Assembly (NCBI RefSeq): GCF_024006985.1
Contig: NZ_JAMXIB010000005.1
Coordinates: forward strand, 186,001 to 250,000
Reading direction: 5' to 3'
DNA from: Robiginitalea marina
GTDB taxonomy: Bacteria; Bacteroidota; Bacteroidia; Flavobacteriales; Flavobacteriaceae
DNA: 64,000 nt
Position 1 is the stretch's first letter. Every line of letters begins with the position of its first letter. The position numbers and the translations under genes are program-made. Shown piece after piece: positions 53,731-60,920 of the stretch. The notes beneath the pieces were generated by a model. That model was not told the origin of the DNA, did not search any database, and saw nothing but the letters and a program-made list of their open reading frames with translations.

Positions 53731-54398
53731 AGCTTTTTTTTGTATTTCGTTGTTGTGTCCTCCCCGGGCCCGGAGGTCCAAAAAGGACTTTCCATAAAGG
53801 CCCTCAGGGTTTCGGGGTCCTTCTCCCCGGGCCGGATCTCAAAGCGGCTGTTCACGTCCACGGCATGGCAATAACGCCCAGCGGGGTGCCGCAGGAATTC
53901 CCCAAGTTTGGCGGTGTCAGACAATCCGATACCCCCGCTCAGGAAAAAAAGCTTTTCAAAGGGATACGCTTCCAGCAACCCCCAGTCAAAAGCCACCCCA
54001 TTGCCCCCGGGCAGGGGACCCCGGGTGTCGAAGAGGAAAAAATCGCAGCAGGGCAGGTAGGCCTCCAGGGGGGCGAAATCGAAGCCCGGCCCCAGGGCGA
54101 AAGCCTTGATCAGTTCCTTTTCCCCAAGCCTTAGCTTCAGGGTGTTGCAATATTCGGGCGATTCTTCCCCATGGAGCTGCACGGCATCCAGCTCCAGGGC
54201 AGCGGTCCGCTCCAGGAGGGTCGCCGGGGGTGCATCCACAAAAACCCCAACGCGCCGGATCCCTTCGGGCAGTTGTGGCAGGGAGGACGCCCCGAAATAC
54301 CGGGCACTGCCTTCCCAAAGGATAAAGCCCAGGTAGTCGGGTCCCAGGGCCGCCACCTGGGCCGTGTTGTGTTTCATGCCACAGACTTTCAGTTTCAC
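53727..54398 (-). CDS. trpF: Phosphoribosylanthranilate isomerase
   Basis: 223 aa TIM barrel. N-terminal [23 protein letters not shown] with the catalytic Cys (KVCG), [11 protein letters not shown] and a C-terminal [11 protein letters not shown] phosphate loop. Starts with GTG and overlaps the trpC stop (GTGA). A C-terminal tail after the barrel ([11 protein letters not shown]) is slightly longer than usual. Confidence 0.94.
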   Translation of the reverse strand: MKLKVCGMKHNTAQVAALGPDYLGFILWEGSARYFGASSLPQLPEGIRRVGVFVDAPPATLLERTAALELDAVQLHGEESPEYCNTLKLRLGEKELIKAFALGPGFDFAPLEAYLPCCDFFLFDTRGPLPGGNGVAFDWGLLEAYPFEKLFFLSGGIGLSDTAKLGEFLRHPAGRYCHAVDVNSRFEIRPGEKDPETLRAFMESPFWTSGPGEDTTTKYKKKL

Positions 54399-55180
54399 GG
54401 TTCCAGGGTTTTGACGAATTCAGCCAAAGCAGCCCCGGGGTCGGGCTGCTTCATAAACGATTCCCCCATCAGGAAGCCCTGGTAGCCGAGCTGCTGCAAT
54501 TCCCGAAGCTGGGCCGGGTGGCCCAGGCCACTTTCGGAAACCCTGCCCACTTCCGCGGGGATCAGGGAAATCAGCTCCCGGCTGGTGTCGAGGCTTACTT
54601 CAAAGGTCTTCAGGTTGCGGTTGTTCACCCCGATCAGGTCGGCGCCCCCTTCGAGGGATCGCTCGAGCTCTTCCCGGTCATGCACTTCGAGCAGTACTTC
54701 CATCCCCAGGGCGTGCGCTTCCCCGCAGAGTTCCCGGATTTGTCCCGGGTCGAGGACCGCCGCGATCAGCAGGATGGCATCTGCCCCATAAGCCCTGGCT
54801 TCCAGGACCTGATACGGGTTGATGATGAATTCCTTGCGCAGCAGCGGAAGCTCGGTACTGGCGCGGGCAAGGAGGAGATCGTCGAGGGACCCCCCGAAAT
54901 ATTTTCCGTCCGTCAGCACGGAAATGGCTGCAGCGCCACCCCGCTCGTACCCTTTTACCACGGTTTCCACGCTGCAGCCCTGGTTGATCACCGCCCGGGA
55001 AGGCGAACGCCGCTTGTGTTCCGCAATAATCCCCGATGGCCTCTGGCCGAGGGAGGCGACCAGGGAGCGCGGGTTGCGCTCCATCAACCGGCAGGCCTCC
55101 AGTTGCCCCGTCGGGACCACTGCCTTCCTGAGCGCCACCTCTGCCCTTTTGTCCCTGATGATTTGTTCCAGGATGTTCAT
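54395..55180 (-). CDS. trpC: Indole-3-glycerol phosphate synthase
   Basis: 261 aa TIM barrel. IIAEHKRRSPSRAVI holds the catalytic lysine and SPS loop, LLRKEFIINPYQV the second Lys/Glu, IGVNNRNLKTFEV and VSESGLGH follow. Start ATG 55180 (MNILEQIIRDK) after the trpD stop (10-nt gap); the frame stays open upstream only as a shadow of trpD. Confidence 0.97.
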   Translation of the reverse strand: MNILEQIIRDKRAEVALRKAVVPTGQLEACRLMERNPRSLVASLGQRPSGIIAEHKRRSPSRAVINQGCSVETVVKGYERGGAAAISVLTDGKYFGGSLDDLLLARASTELPLLRKEFIINPYQVLEARAYGADAILLIAAVLDPGQIRELCGEAHALGMEVLLEVHDREELERSLEGGADLIGVNNRNLKTFEVSLDTSRELISLIPAEVGRVSESGLGHPAQLRELQQLGYQGFLMGESFMKQPDPGAALAEFVKTLEP

Positions 55181-55190
55181 GGGTTGTTTT

Positions 55191-56192
55191 TTAAGGGTTG
55201 TCGGTACTGAGGGTTTGCAACTCCCGGAATGCCGCAAGGGCCCGGCCACTGGCCAGGGCTTCCCGGGCCCTGTCGGCCCCTTCCCTGGCCGGGCACCCCG
55301 TGGCGGTCGAAATGGCCATGCCTGCGTTGGCGCACACCACCGCCTGTTGAGCCTCTGTCCCCCTGCCCTGGAGTACCGAAAGGAAAATTCGGGCGGCTTC
55401 CTCCACGCTCTCCCCCCCGTAAATGGCAGCAGGTTCCAGGGCCTGCAGCCCGAAATCCTCCGGGTGCAGCACCGCCTCCAGGGAATTCCCGAAAACTTTG
55501 GTAGGCCCGGTGAGGGAGATTTCGTCGTACCCGTCCAGCCCGTGGAGGATGCTGTAGGTCTTGTCCGTATTCTGGTAGAGGTATCCGTACATGCGCGCCA
55601 GTTCCAGGTTAAAGACCCCAACCATTTGCAGCCTCGGAAAGGCAGGGTTCACCATGGGGCCCAGCATGTTGAAGAAGGTTTTCACCCCGAGCTCGCGCCG
55701 TATCGGGGCCACCTGTTTCATGGCCGGGTGGAAAAGGGGGGCGTGCAGGACGCAGATGCCGGCCCGGTCGAGGCAGCGTTTTAAAAAATCTGCCTCTGCG
55801 GAAAACCGGATTCCCAGGAACTCCAGTACATTGCTGCTGCCGCAGGCGGAAGAAACCCCGTAATTTCCGTGCTTGGCCACGGGCACGCCGGCCCCGGCAC
55901 AGACAAAGGAGGCAAGGGTGGAAATATTGAAGGTGTTTTTGCCATCCCCCCCGGTCCCGCAAAGGTCAATGGGGTCGAATTCCGAAAGGTCCACGGCGTG
56001 GCAGAGCTCCAGGAGGGCATCCCGGAAGCCTTCCAGTTCCCCGGTGGCCACGCTGCGCATCATATATACGGTCAGGAAGGCAGCCATCTCGCTGGGGTTA
56101 TAGCTCCCGGTAGCCATCCGGATCATGACCTGCCGGGACTCTTCCCGGCTGAGCAACTGGTGGCCGATCAGTTTGTTCAGGATATCTTTCAT
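55191..56192 (-). CDS. trpD: Anthranilate phosphoribosyltransferase
   Basis: 333 aa. PRPP-binding glycine loop CGTGGDGKNTFNIST, GNYGVSSACGSSNVLE and HAPLFHPAMKQVAPIRRELG (anthranilate tunnel). Overlaps trpG by 4 nt (ATGA). Not fused to trpG. Confidence 0.97.
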   Translation of the reverse strand: MKDILNKLIGHQLLSREESRQVMIRMATGSYNPSEMAAFLTVYMMRSVATGELEGFRDALLELCHAVDLSEFDPIDLCGTGGDGKNTFNISTLASFVCAGAGVPVAKHGNYGVSSACGSSNVLEFLGIRFSAEADFLKRCLDRAGICVLHAPLFHPAMKQVAPIRRELGVKTFFNMLGPMVNPAFPRLQMVGVFNLELARMYGYLYQNTDKTYSILHGLDGYDEISLTGPTKVFGNSLEAVLHPEDFGLQALEPAAIYGGESVEEAARIFLSVLQGRGTEAQQAVVCANAGMAISTATGCPAREGADRAREALASGRALAAFRELQTLSTDNP

Positions 56193-56758
56193 TCCGTTTC
56201 GTTTAGCCAGTTGGAAAGGATTTGTTTTCCCTGGGGGGTCAGTACTGATTCGGGATGGTACTGCACGGCATGCACATTGTAATCCCGGTGGCGGAGCGAC
56301 ATGACCTCCCCTTGCCTGTCACGGGCCGTAACCTCCAGGCAGGGGGGCAGATCGGGATGCACTACCCAGGAATGGTAACGACCCACCTCGATTTCTTCGG
56401 GCAGCCCGCGGTACAGGACCTCATCCCCTAAGAGCCGGATTTGGGTGGCCACCCCGTGGTAGACCTGTTGCAGGTTCACCAGGCGCCCACCGAAGACCTC
56501 GGCGATAGCCTGTTGGCCCAGGCAGACCCCGAAAATCCGTTTATCCGGGGCAAACTTCCTGATGATTTCCTTCAGCAGCCCGGCTTCATCTGGGATTCCC
56601 GGGCCGGGTGACAGTACAAGGTGGTCGAAGCCGGCCACCTCCTCCAGGCCGATCCGGTCATTCCGGCGGACGGTTACCCCAGCCCCCAGTTCCTCCAGAA
56701 GGTGGACCAGGTTGTACGTAAAACTGTCGTAATTGTCGATGACCAGGACCTTTTTCAT
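56189..56758 (-). CDS. trpG: Anthranilate synthase component II (glutamine amidotransferase)
   Basis: 189 aa class I glutaminase supplying ammonia to TrpE. Oxyanion loop LSPGPGIPDEAG, nucleophile Cys in FGVCLGQQAIAE, and His-Glu in HAVQYHPESVLT. May be shared with folate synthesis as PabA; no pabB in this window. 2 nt after trpE. Confidence 0.96.
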   Translation of the reverse strand: MKKVLVIDNYDSFTYNLVHLLEELGAGVTVRRNDRIGLEEVAGFDHLVLSPGPGIPDEAGLLKEIIRKFAPDKRIFGVCLGQQAIAEVFGGRLVNLQQVYHGVATQIRLLGDEVLYRGLPEEIEVGRYHSWVVHPDLPPCLEVTARDRQGEVMSLRHRDYNVHAVQYHPESVLTPQGKQILSNWLNETE

Positions 56759-56760
56759 GA

Positions 56761-58158
56761 TCAGAGGGATTCGGCGATTTCCAGGGCCTTGTTAAGGGCC
56801 CCCAATTTGTTGTAGGTCTCCTGCAATTCCGCTTCAGGGTCCGAGGCGGCTACCAGGCCGGCACCGGCCTGGTAGAATAGCCGGTGGTTTTTGCTCAGGA
56901 AGGTCCTGATCATGATGGCATGGTTGAAATCGCCGTCAAACGCCATGAAGCCAATGGCCCCCCCGTAATAGTTGCGGCTGGTTTTTTCGTATTGTTCGAT
57001 CAGCTGCATGGCCCGGTGCTTCGGGGCCCCGCTCAGGGTTCCCGCAGGGAAGGTGTCGGCCACCACTTTCATGGTGGGCACCCCTTCCTTGACCTGCCCG
57101 GTAACTTTGGAGACCAGGTGGATCACATGGGAGAAGTACTGCACTTCCCGGAAAGTTTCCACCTGCACCATGTTCCCGTTGCGGCTCAGGTCATTGCGAG
57201 CCAGGTCGACCAGCATGACGTGTTCGCTGTTTTCTTTCCGGTCGGCCGCGAGCCTTCGGGCCAGTTCGGCGTCTTCCTCATCGTTGCCGGTGCGCCGGAA
57301 GGTCCCGGCGATGGGATGGATTTCGGCCTTCCCTTTTTTGACAACCAGCTGGGCTTCCGGGGAGCTGCCGAAGATCCTGAAATCCCCGTAATCGAAATAG
57401 AACAGGTAGGGGGAGGGGTTGATCGACCGAAGGGCCCTGTAGACATTGAAATCGTCGCCCCTGAATTGCTGTGAAAACCGCCGTGAAAGGACCAGTTGGA
57501 AGACGTCCCCCCGGGCGCAGTGTTTTTTGGCCAGTTCCACCTGGGCGAGGAAATCGGCATCCTCCAGGTTAGACTCCCGGGCTCCCTCCCTTTGGAACCT
57601 GTAGGTGGCAAACGTCTGCACCGCAAGCAGCTGCTCCAGTTCGGTAAGGTTATCGAGCCCATCGTAGCTGTGGGAAAAGAGGTAGGCCTCATTTTTGAAG
57701 TGGTCGATGGCGATGACGTTTTGGTAGACTGCATAAATCAGGTCCGGGATCTCCGGGGAACCGGGCTTTTTTCCGATGGCAATGTCCTCGAAATAGCGTA
57801 CGGCATCATACGACAGGTATCCGAAGAGCCCGTTGTTGATGAATTTGAACCCGTGGTCCTCTACGCGGAAGTTCCCCGCAAAGCGGTCGATTTCCATGGC
57901 CAGGTCGGTCCCCGGCCCAAGGGCCCGGGTTTCGGACCGGCCGTCGGGAAAGGCTTCCACAAGGGTATCGCAATGCACTCGGATGGAGGCAATGGGGTTG
58001 CAGCAGATATAGGAAAAGGAATTGTCGTTGGCGTGGTAGTCGCTGCTCTCCAGCAAAATGCTGCCAGGGAACCGGTCGCGCACGCGCAGGTAGACGCTTA
58101 CCGGCGTGATGGTGTCGGCCAGGATTTTCTTATATCGGGTCCTAAGGGCGTAGCTCAT
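56761..58158 (-). CDS. trpE: Anthranilate synthase component I
   Basis: 465 aa chorismate-using enzyme, first of the pathway. N-terminal LLESSDYHANDNSFSYI contains the LLESxx Trp-feedback site; C-terminal chorismate-binding domain has HPIAGTFRRTGNDEEDA, ENSEHVMLVDLARNDL and AGAGLVAASDPEAELQET. ATG at 58158, directly after an attenuator, so expression is likely set by Trp supply. The order E-G-D-C-F-B-A gives a complete biosynthetic set with all joints within 11 nt. Confidence 0.97.
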   Translation of the reverse strand: MSYALRTRYKKILADTITPVSVYLRVRDRFPGSILLESSDYHANDNSFSYICCNPIASIRVHCDTLVEAFPDGRSETRALGPGTDLAMEIDRFAGNFRVEDHGFKFINNGLFGYLSYDAVRYFEDIAIGKKPGSPEIPDLIYAVYQNVIAIDHFKNEAYLFSHSYDGLDNLTELEQLLAVQTFATYRFQREGARESNLEDADFLAQVELAKKHCARGDVFQLVLSRRFSQQFRGDDFNVYRALRSINPSPYLFYFDYGDFRIFGSSPEAQLVVKKGKAEIHPIAGTFRRTGNDEEDAELARRLAADRKENSEHVMLVDLARNDLSRNGNMVQVETFREVQYFSHVIHLVSKVTGQVKEGVPTMKVVADTFPAGTLSGAPKHRAMQLIEQYEKTSRNYYGGAIGFMAFDGDFNHAIMIRTFLSKNHRLFYQAGAGLVAASDPEAELQETYNKLGALNKALEIAESL

Positions 58159-58170
58159 GGCTGTGGGTGT

Positions 58171-58208
58171 TAAATAAGAAAAGGCTTGTCGTGACAGACA
58201 AGCCTTTT
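58171..58208 (-). terminator. trp attenuator terminator
   Basis: Minus strand: 12-bp perfect stem AAAAGGCTTGTC/GACAAGCCTTTT (58197-58208 with 58179-58190), 6-nt loop, then CTTATTTA. It lies between the leader ORF and trpE, 20 nt before the trpE ATG. Its 5' arm and loop can alternatively pair with the leader ORF's stop-codon region. Confidence 0.88.
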
Positions 58209-58240
58209 ATATCAGATACAAACTGGGCTTAGGTCACGAC
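58188..58240 (-). promoter_or_regulatory. Antiterminator pairing region of the trp leader
   Basis: GTCGTGAC at 58233-58240 (over the leader stop codon) is complementary over 8 bp to GTCACGAC at 58188-58195 (terminator loop and 3' arm). AAGCC at 58226-58230 is complementary to GGCTT at 58200-58204 (terminator 5' arm). The two helices are collinear, separated by 2 and 4 nt, and exclude the terminator. A ribosome at the leader stop would cover both upstream strands; one stalled at the Trp codons would leave them free. Confidence 0.75.
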
Positions 58241-58290
58241 CGTAGGGGTCCTGAATTCCACCACCAGCTAGTATGGGTTGTTGTATTCAT
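58234..58290 (-). CDS. trpL: trp operon leader peptide with three Trp codons
   Basis: 18 codons, ATG at 58290, TGA at 58234-58236, reading MNTTTHTSWWWNSGPLRS. Three consecutive TGG codons (58258-58266) sit about 20 nt before the antiterminator strand. No ribosome-binding site precedes it; the -7 element ends 7 nt before the ATG, so the mRNA may be leaderless. Role: ribosome position reports charged tRNA-Trp. Its placement between promoter and terminator makes a chance ORF very unlikely. Confidence 0.85.
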   Translation of the reverse strand: MNTTTHTSWWWNSGPLRS

Positions 58291-58297
58291 TGCGGTC

Positions 58298-58328
58298 CAA
58301 ATATAGGAAGGAAAAAACCTCCGCGCAA
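58298..58328 (-). promoter_or_regulatory. Promoter of the trp operon
   Basis: Minus strand: TTG (58326-58328), 20-nt spacer, TATATTTG (58298-58305). Matches the Bacteroidetes consensus. The expected start site is at or within a few nt of the leader ATG at 58290. Confidence 0.75.
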
Positions 58329-58340
58329 CAACAGGGCATA

Positions 58341-58368
58341 AAAAAACACCGGGAATTCCCGGTGTTTT
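58341..58368 (-). terminator. Intrinsic terminator after the YceI gene
   Basis: 11-bp perfect stem AAAACACCGGG/CCCGGTGTTTT (58343-58353 with 58358-58368), AATT loop, T-rich flank on both strands. 18 nt past the YceI stop and just upstream of the trp promoter, insulating the two units. Confidence 0.88.
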
Positions 58369-58386
58369 CAAGACTGTGCAATCCTA

Positions 58387-58962
58387 CTAGAATTCGAGGT
58401 CCACTACAAGGTCGAACTCATCGTAGATGGTTTTGTCACCCAGGTTTTCAAAAAAGCTTCCCGACCCGTAACGCACATTGTACTGGGCGCGGTCCACCTT
58501 TACCGTGGCGGTTGCCTTGCTTCCGTACACGGAAACATCGAAGGTGATGGGCTTGGTGATTCCCTTGATGGTCAGGTCTCCGGTGACTTCGTAGGAGTTC
58601 TTGCCGGTAGCCTTCACACTGGTGAAGACCAGGGTAGAGGAGGGGTGCGATTCCACGGAGAAGAAATCATCGGATTTCAGGTGTCCTTCCAGTTTTTGGC
58701 GGGATTCCCCTTCCAGGTCGGTAGCAATCAGGGTGGTCATGTCCACCTCGAATTCCCCGCCGGTAAGCTGGCCTTCTTCGAAAAGCAGCGCCCCCGACTT
58801 CAGGGCCACGGTACCCGTGTGGGAACCGGTCACTTTGTAGGCTTTCCATGTTACGGTGCTTTCGCCGGCCTTTACTTCCTTCCTTTCCACCTCAACGGGT
58901 TCAGTAGCGGATACGCCGGAGGCCACAAGGGCAAATGCAATGGTAAAAATAGAACGTTTCAT
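58387..58962 (-). CDS. YceI-family periplasmic protein
   Basis: 191 aa, signal peptide (cut near VSA-TEP) and a YceI lipocalin-like barrel: KAYKVTGSHTGTVALKSG, GHLKSDDFFSVESHPSSTLVF and the C-terminal KTIYDEFDLVVDLEF. Known relatives bind polyisoprenoids or ubiquinone-like lipids. Start ATG 58962 (MKRSIF); the codon two triplets earlier is TTG. Third gene of the marR-nitroreductase-yceI unit, a common flavobacterial arrangement. Confidence 0.93.
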   Translation of the reverse strand: MKRSIFTIAFALVASGVSATEPVEVERKEVKAGESTVTWKAYKVTGSHTGTVALKSGALLFEEGQLTGGEFEVDMTTLIATDLEGESRQKLEGHLKSDDFFSVESHPSSTLVFTSVKATGKNSYEVTGDLTIKGITKPITFDVSVYGSKATATVKVDRAQYNVRYGSGSFFENLGDKTIYDEFDLVVDLEF

Positions 58963-59003
58963 AGTCAAATGGATTAAATTAAAAGTGTTAGGGTTATGGA
59001 TAA

Positions 59004-59651
59004 TTAAACAGATATGAACATCTCAGCGGCAGGCCGGCGCACCTTGCGGGCATGCTGGGTAGCGTCTTCCCCGGAACGGTAGCCCGCCGGGATGATCAGC
59101 GTGGCGGTCAGGCCCTTTTCCGGCAACCCGAGGATTTCGTCTACCTGTTGCGGGACGAAGCCTTCCATCGGGCAGGTGTCGATTTGAAGGAAGGCCGCTG
59201 CCGCAAGGAGGTTCCCAAGGGCAATGTAGGCCTGCCTGGCCGCCCATTCCGACTTCTCCTGCGCGGAAAGGCCCAGAAGTTTTGATTTCATGAAATCGCC
59301 ATAGCCGCTCAGGCCTTCCCTGGGGATTCCGCGCGAACCGGCAACTTCGTCCAGATAGGTGTCGATGAGTTCCCCCCCAAAATCGGTGGGGCTGGCCAGT
59401 ACAAACAGGTGGGAAGCCTGGGTTACCTGAGGCTGATTCCAGCAGGCGGGTTGGAGGCGGGCCCTGATTTCCGGGTCGCGCACCAACAACACCTTATAGG
59501 GCTGCAGGCCATAGGAAGAGGCGCTTAACCTAACGGCTTCCAACAGCTGCTCCACCTGGTCCTCAGACAGGGTCCGGCCAGCGTCAAATTTTTTGGTGGC
59601 GTACCGCCAGTTCAGTGCTTCGAGGTATTCGTTTACAACAGTCTTTATCAT
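59004..59651 (-). CDS. NAD(P)H-dependent nitroreductase family oxidoreductase
   Basis: 215 aa FMN enzyme of the NfsB/YfkO type. FMN phosphate-binding WRYATKKFDA at residues 14-23, ASSYGLQPYKVLLV (FMN/ substrate), and GNLLAAAAFLQIDTCPMEGF. C-terminal Arg-rich KVRRP. Reduces nitro compounds or quinones. Middle of the MarR-led unit, 8 nt after marR, so it is probably induced when MarR is relieved. Confidence 0.93.
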   Translation of the reverse strand: MIKTVVNEYLEALNWRYATKKFDAGRTLSEDQVEQLLEAVRLSASSYGLQPYKVLLVRDPEIRARLQPACWNQPQVTQASHLFVLASPTDFGGELIDTYLDEVAGSRGIPREGLSGYGDFMKSKLLGLSAQEKSEWAARQAYIALGNLLAAAAFLQIDTCPMEGFVPQQVDEILGLPEKGLTATLIIPAGYRSGEDATQHARKVRRPAAEMFISV

Positions 59652-59659
59652 AGTAAGGG

Positions 59660-60109
59660 TTAAAAAATAAGGTCCAACAGGTGGTTTAGTTCTTTCATTT
59701 GTCCCTCGTCCAGGGGTTTCAGCACTTCCCGTTCCACGGCATCCACGGCCCGGTCCATTTCTGTCAGGATTTCCTGTCCTTTTGGCGTAAGCCTGATTTC
59801 GACCTTCCGCCGGTTTTCCGGGCAGGTTTTCCGCTCGGCATAGTGCTTGGCGATTAGTTTGTCGACCAGCCGGGTGGTGTTGCTCATGCGGCTGACCATG
59901 CGTTCATTGATGGTGCTCAGGTTGGCAGGATTTCCTTTCTGCCCCCGGAGGATGCGCATTACGTTGAATTGCTGTAGGCTGATATCAAAAGGTTTCAGGG
60001 CTTGCGTCAGCTGGTCCTGGAGGTGGTTGTGCACCAGCACCAGGTGGATGATGGTGCGCCGTTCCAGGGGAAGCGGACCCCCGGTTTTTATATATGCCTC
60101 TACATTCAT
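59660..60109 (-). CDS. MarR-family transcriptional regulator
   Basis: 149 aa winged-helix repressor. LTQALKPFDISLQQFNVMRILRGQ helix pair, recognition region TINERMVSRMSNTTRLVDKLI and wing IRLTPKGQEIL. Likely autoregulates: two palindromes (60114-60128 and 60127-60142) cover the DNA between the -7 element and the ATG. Neighbours suggest control of nitroreductase and YceI in response to a phenolic or quinone-like compound. Confidence 0.94.
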   Translation of the reverse strand: MNVEAYIKTGGPLPLERRTIIHLVLVHNHLQDQLTQALKPFDISLQQFNVMRILRGQKGNPANLSTINERMVSRMSNTTRLVDKLIAKHYAERKTCPENRRKVEIRLTPKGQEILTEMDRAVDAVEREVLKPLDEGQMKELNHLLDLIF

Positions 60110-60113
60110 ACCA

Positions 60114-60142
60114 ATACAACTATTGTATATACAAATGTATAT
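60114..60142 (-). promoter_or_regulatory. Candidate MarR operator, two overlapping palindromes
   Basis: ATACAA-CTA-TTGTAT (60114-60128) and ATATACA-AA-TGTATAT (60127-60142), both perfect, adjoining and covering the transcription start and the -7 element. MarR proteins bind such AT-rich palindromes of 16-20 bp. Binding by this protein is inferred from position. Confidence 0.65.
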
Positions 60143-60163
60143 TATTTATAATTGCTTTTCCAA
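60132..60163 (-). promoter_or_regulatory. Promoter of the marR operon
   Basis: Minus strand: TTG (60161-60163), 21-nt spacer, TACATTTG (60132-60139). The -7 lies within the second palindrome, 22 nt before the marR ATG. Confidence 0.7.
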
Positions 60164-60303
60164 GGGCCCTGCCCCTAATTTTTTGTTAAATCGCTTTTGT
60201 TGCGCCCGAAATACCCAAAAGGGGGCCCCCAGGGGCCCGGGCAATCCCGGGAATGGATATAGGCCGGGGTCCCTGGCGGGTGTTACGGTAAGGCAGGATT
60301 GTG

Positions 60304-60311
60304 TATTTTTG
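60304..60311 (+). promoter_or_regulatory. -7 element for the rhodanese operon
   Basis: TATTTTTG, 17 nt before the rhodanese ATG at 60329. No -33 TTG at the right distance. Confidence 0.45.
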
Positions 60312-60328
60312 CCAAAACTGTTGTACCT

Positions 60329-60640
60329 ATGGCTGACCTGACACAAGAAGAATGGCGCTCCCGCCTGGAGCATGACGAAAACGCCGTCATCCTGGATGTG
60401 CGCACCAGCGAAGAGATGGAAGAGGGGTATATTCCCGGGGCCATCCACCTCGATATTTACCAGCCCCAGGAATTCCTGGAGGGCCTCGACGCCCTGGACA
60501 AATCGAAACACTACTACGTGTATTGCCGTTCGGGTAACCGGAGCGGGCAGGCCTGCGCCCTGATGACTTCCCGCGGGTTCTCCGCTGCCTTCAACCTCAT
60601 GGGGGGTATGATTGAATGGGAAGGGGATGTTACCTTCTAG
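60329..60640 (+). CDS. Rhodanese-like domain protein
   Basis: 103 aa single rhodanese domain; catalytic Cys66 in the loop CRSGNRSG, preceded by LDVRTSEEMEEGYIPGAIHLD. Probable cytoplasmic sulfur carrier or thiosulfate sulfurtransferase. Start ATG 60329; the longer frame begins in the promoter. Its end overlaps the PspC gene. Confidence 0.94.
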   Translation: MADLTQEEWRSRLEHDENAVILDVRTSEEMEEGYIPGAIHLDIYQPQEFLEGLDALDKSKHYYVYCRSGNRSGQACALMTSRGFSAAFNLMGGMIEWEGDVTF

Positions 60641-60917
60641 GCGTACAGGCACAGGTACAACCTGGCAGGACCCCGATAACTCCAGGTCCCTTAACCTGTT
60701 TTACCGCATCCTGTATTATTTCCAGAAACGGGGTTTTGAAGTATCCCGCCGGATTGCCGAGCGGCTTGGGATCCGTACCCGGGTGGTGCGGACCACTTTT
60801 ATCTACCTCACTTTCGTGACCCTTGGTTTCGGGTTTGCCCTTTACCTGTTCCTCGCATTCTGGCTGCGTATCAAAGACCTGATTTATACGAAGCGGACTT
60901 CCGTTTTTGACCTTTAG
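60627..60917 (+). CDS. PspC-domain membrane protein
   Basis: 96 aa, with a PspC-like core (YYFQKRGFEVSRRIAERLGI, then a hydrophobic span TTFIYLTFVTLGFGFALYLFL). Membrane-associated; PspC relatives sense envelope stress in E. coli but the single-domain flavobacterial form has no assigned role. ATG at 60627 follows GGGAAGGGG and overlaps the rhodanese end by 14 nt. 3 nt before the channel gene. Confidence 0.85.
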   Translation: MLPSRRTGTGTTWQDPDNSRSLNLFYRILYYFQKRGFEVSRRIAERLGIRTRVVRTTFIYLTFVTLGFGFALYLFLAFWLRIKDLIYTKRTSVFDL

Positions 60918-60920
60918 CCC

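Noticed and set aside
54395-55621. 408-codon reading of trpC
   Set aside because: The first 147 codons overlap trpD out of frame and lack homology; TrpC starts at the ATG at 55180.
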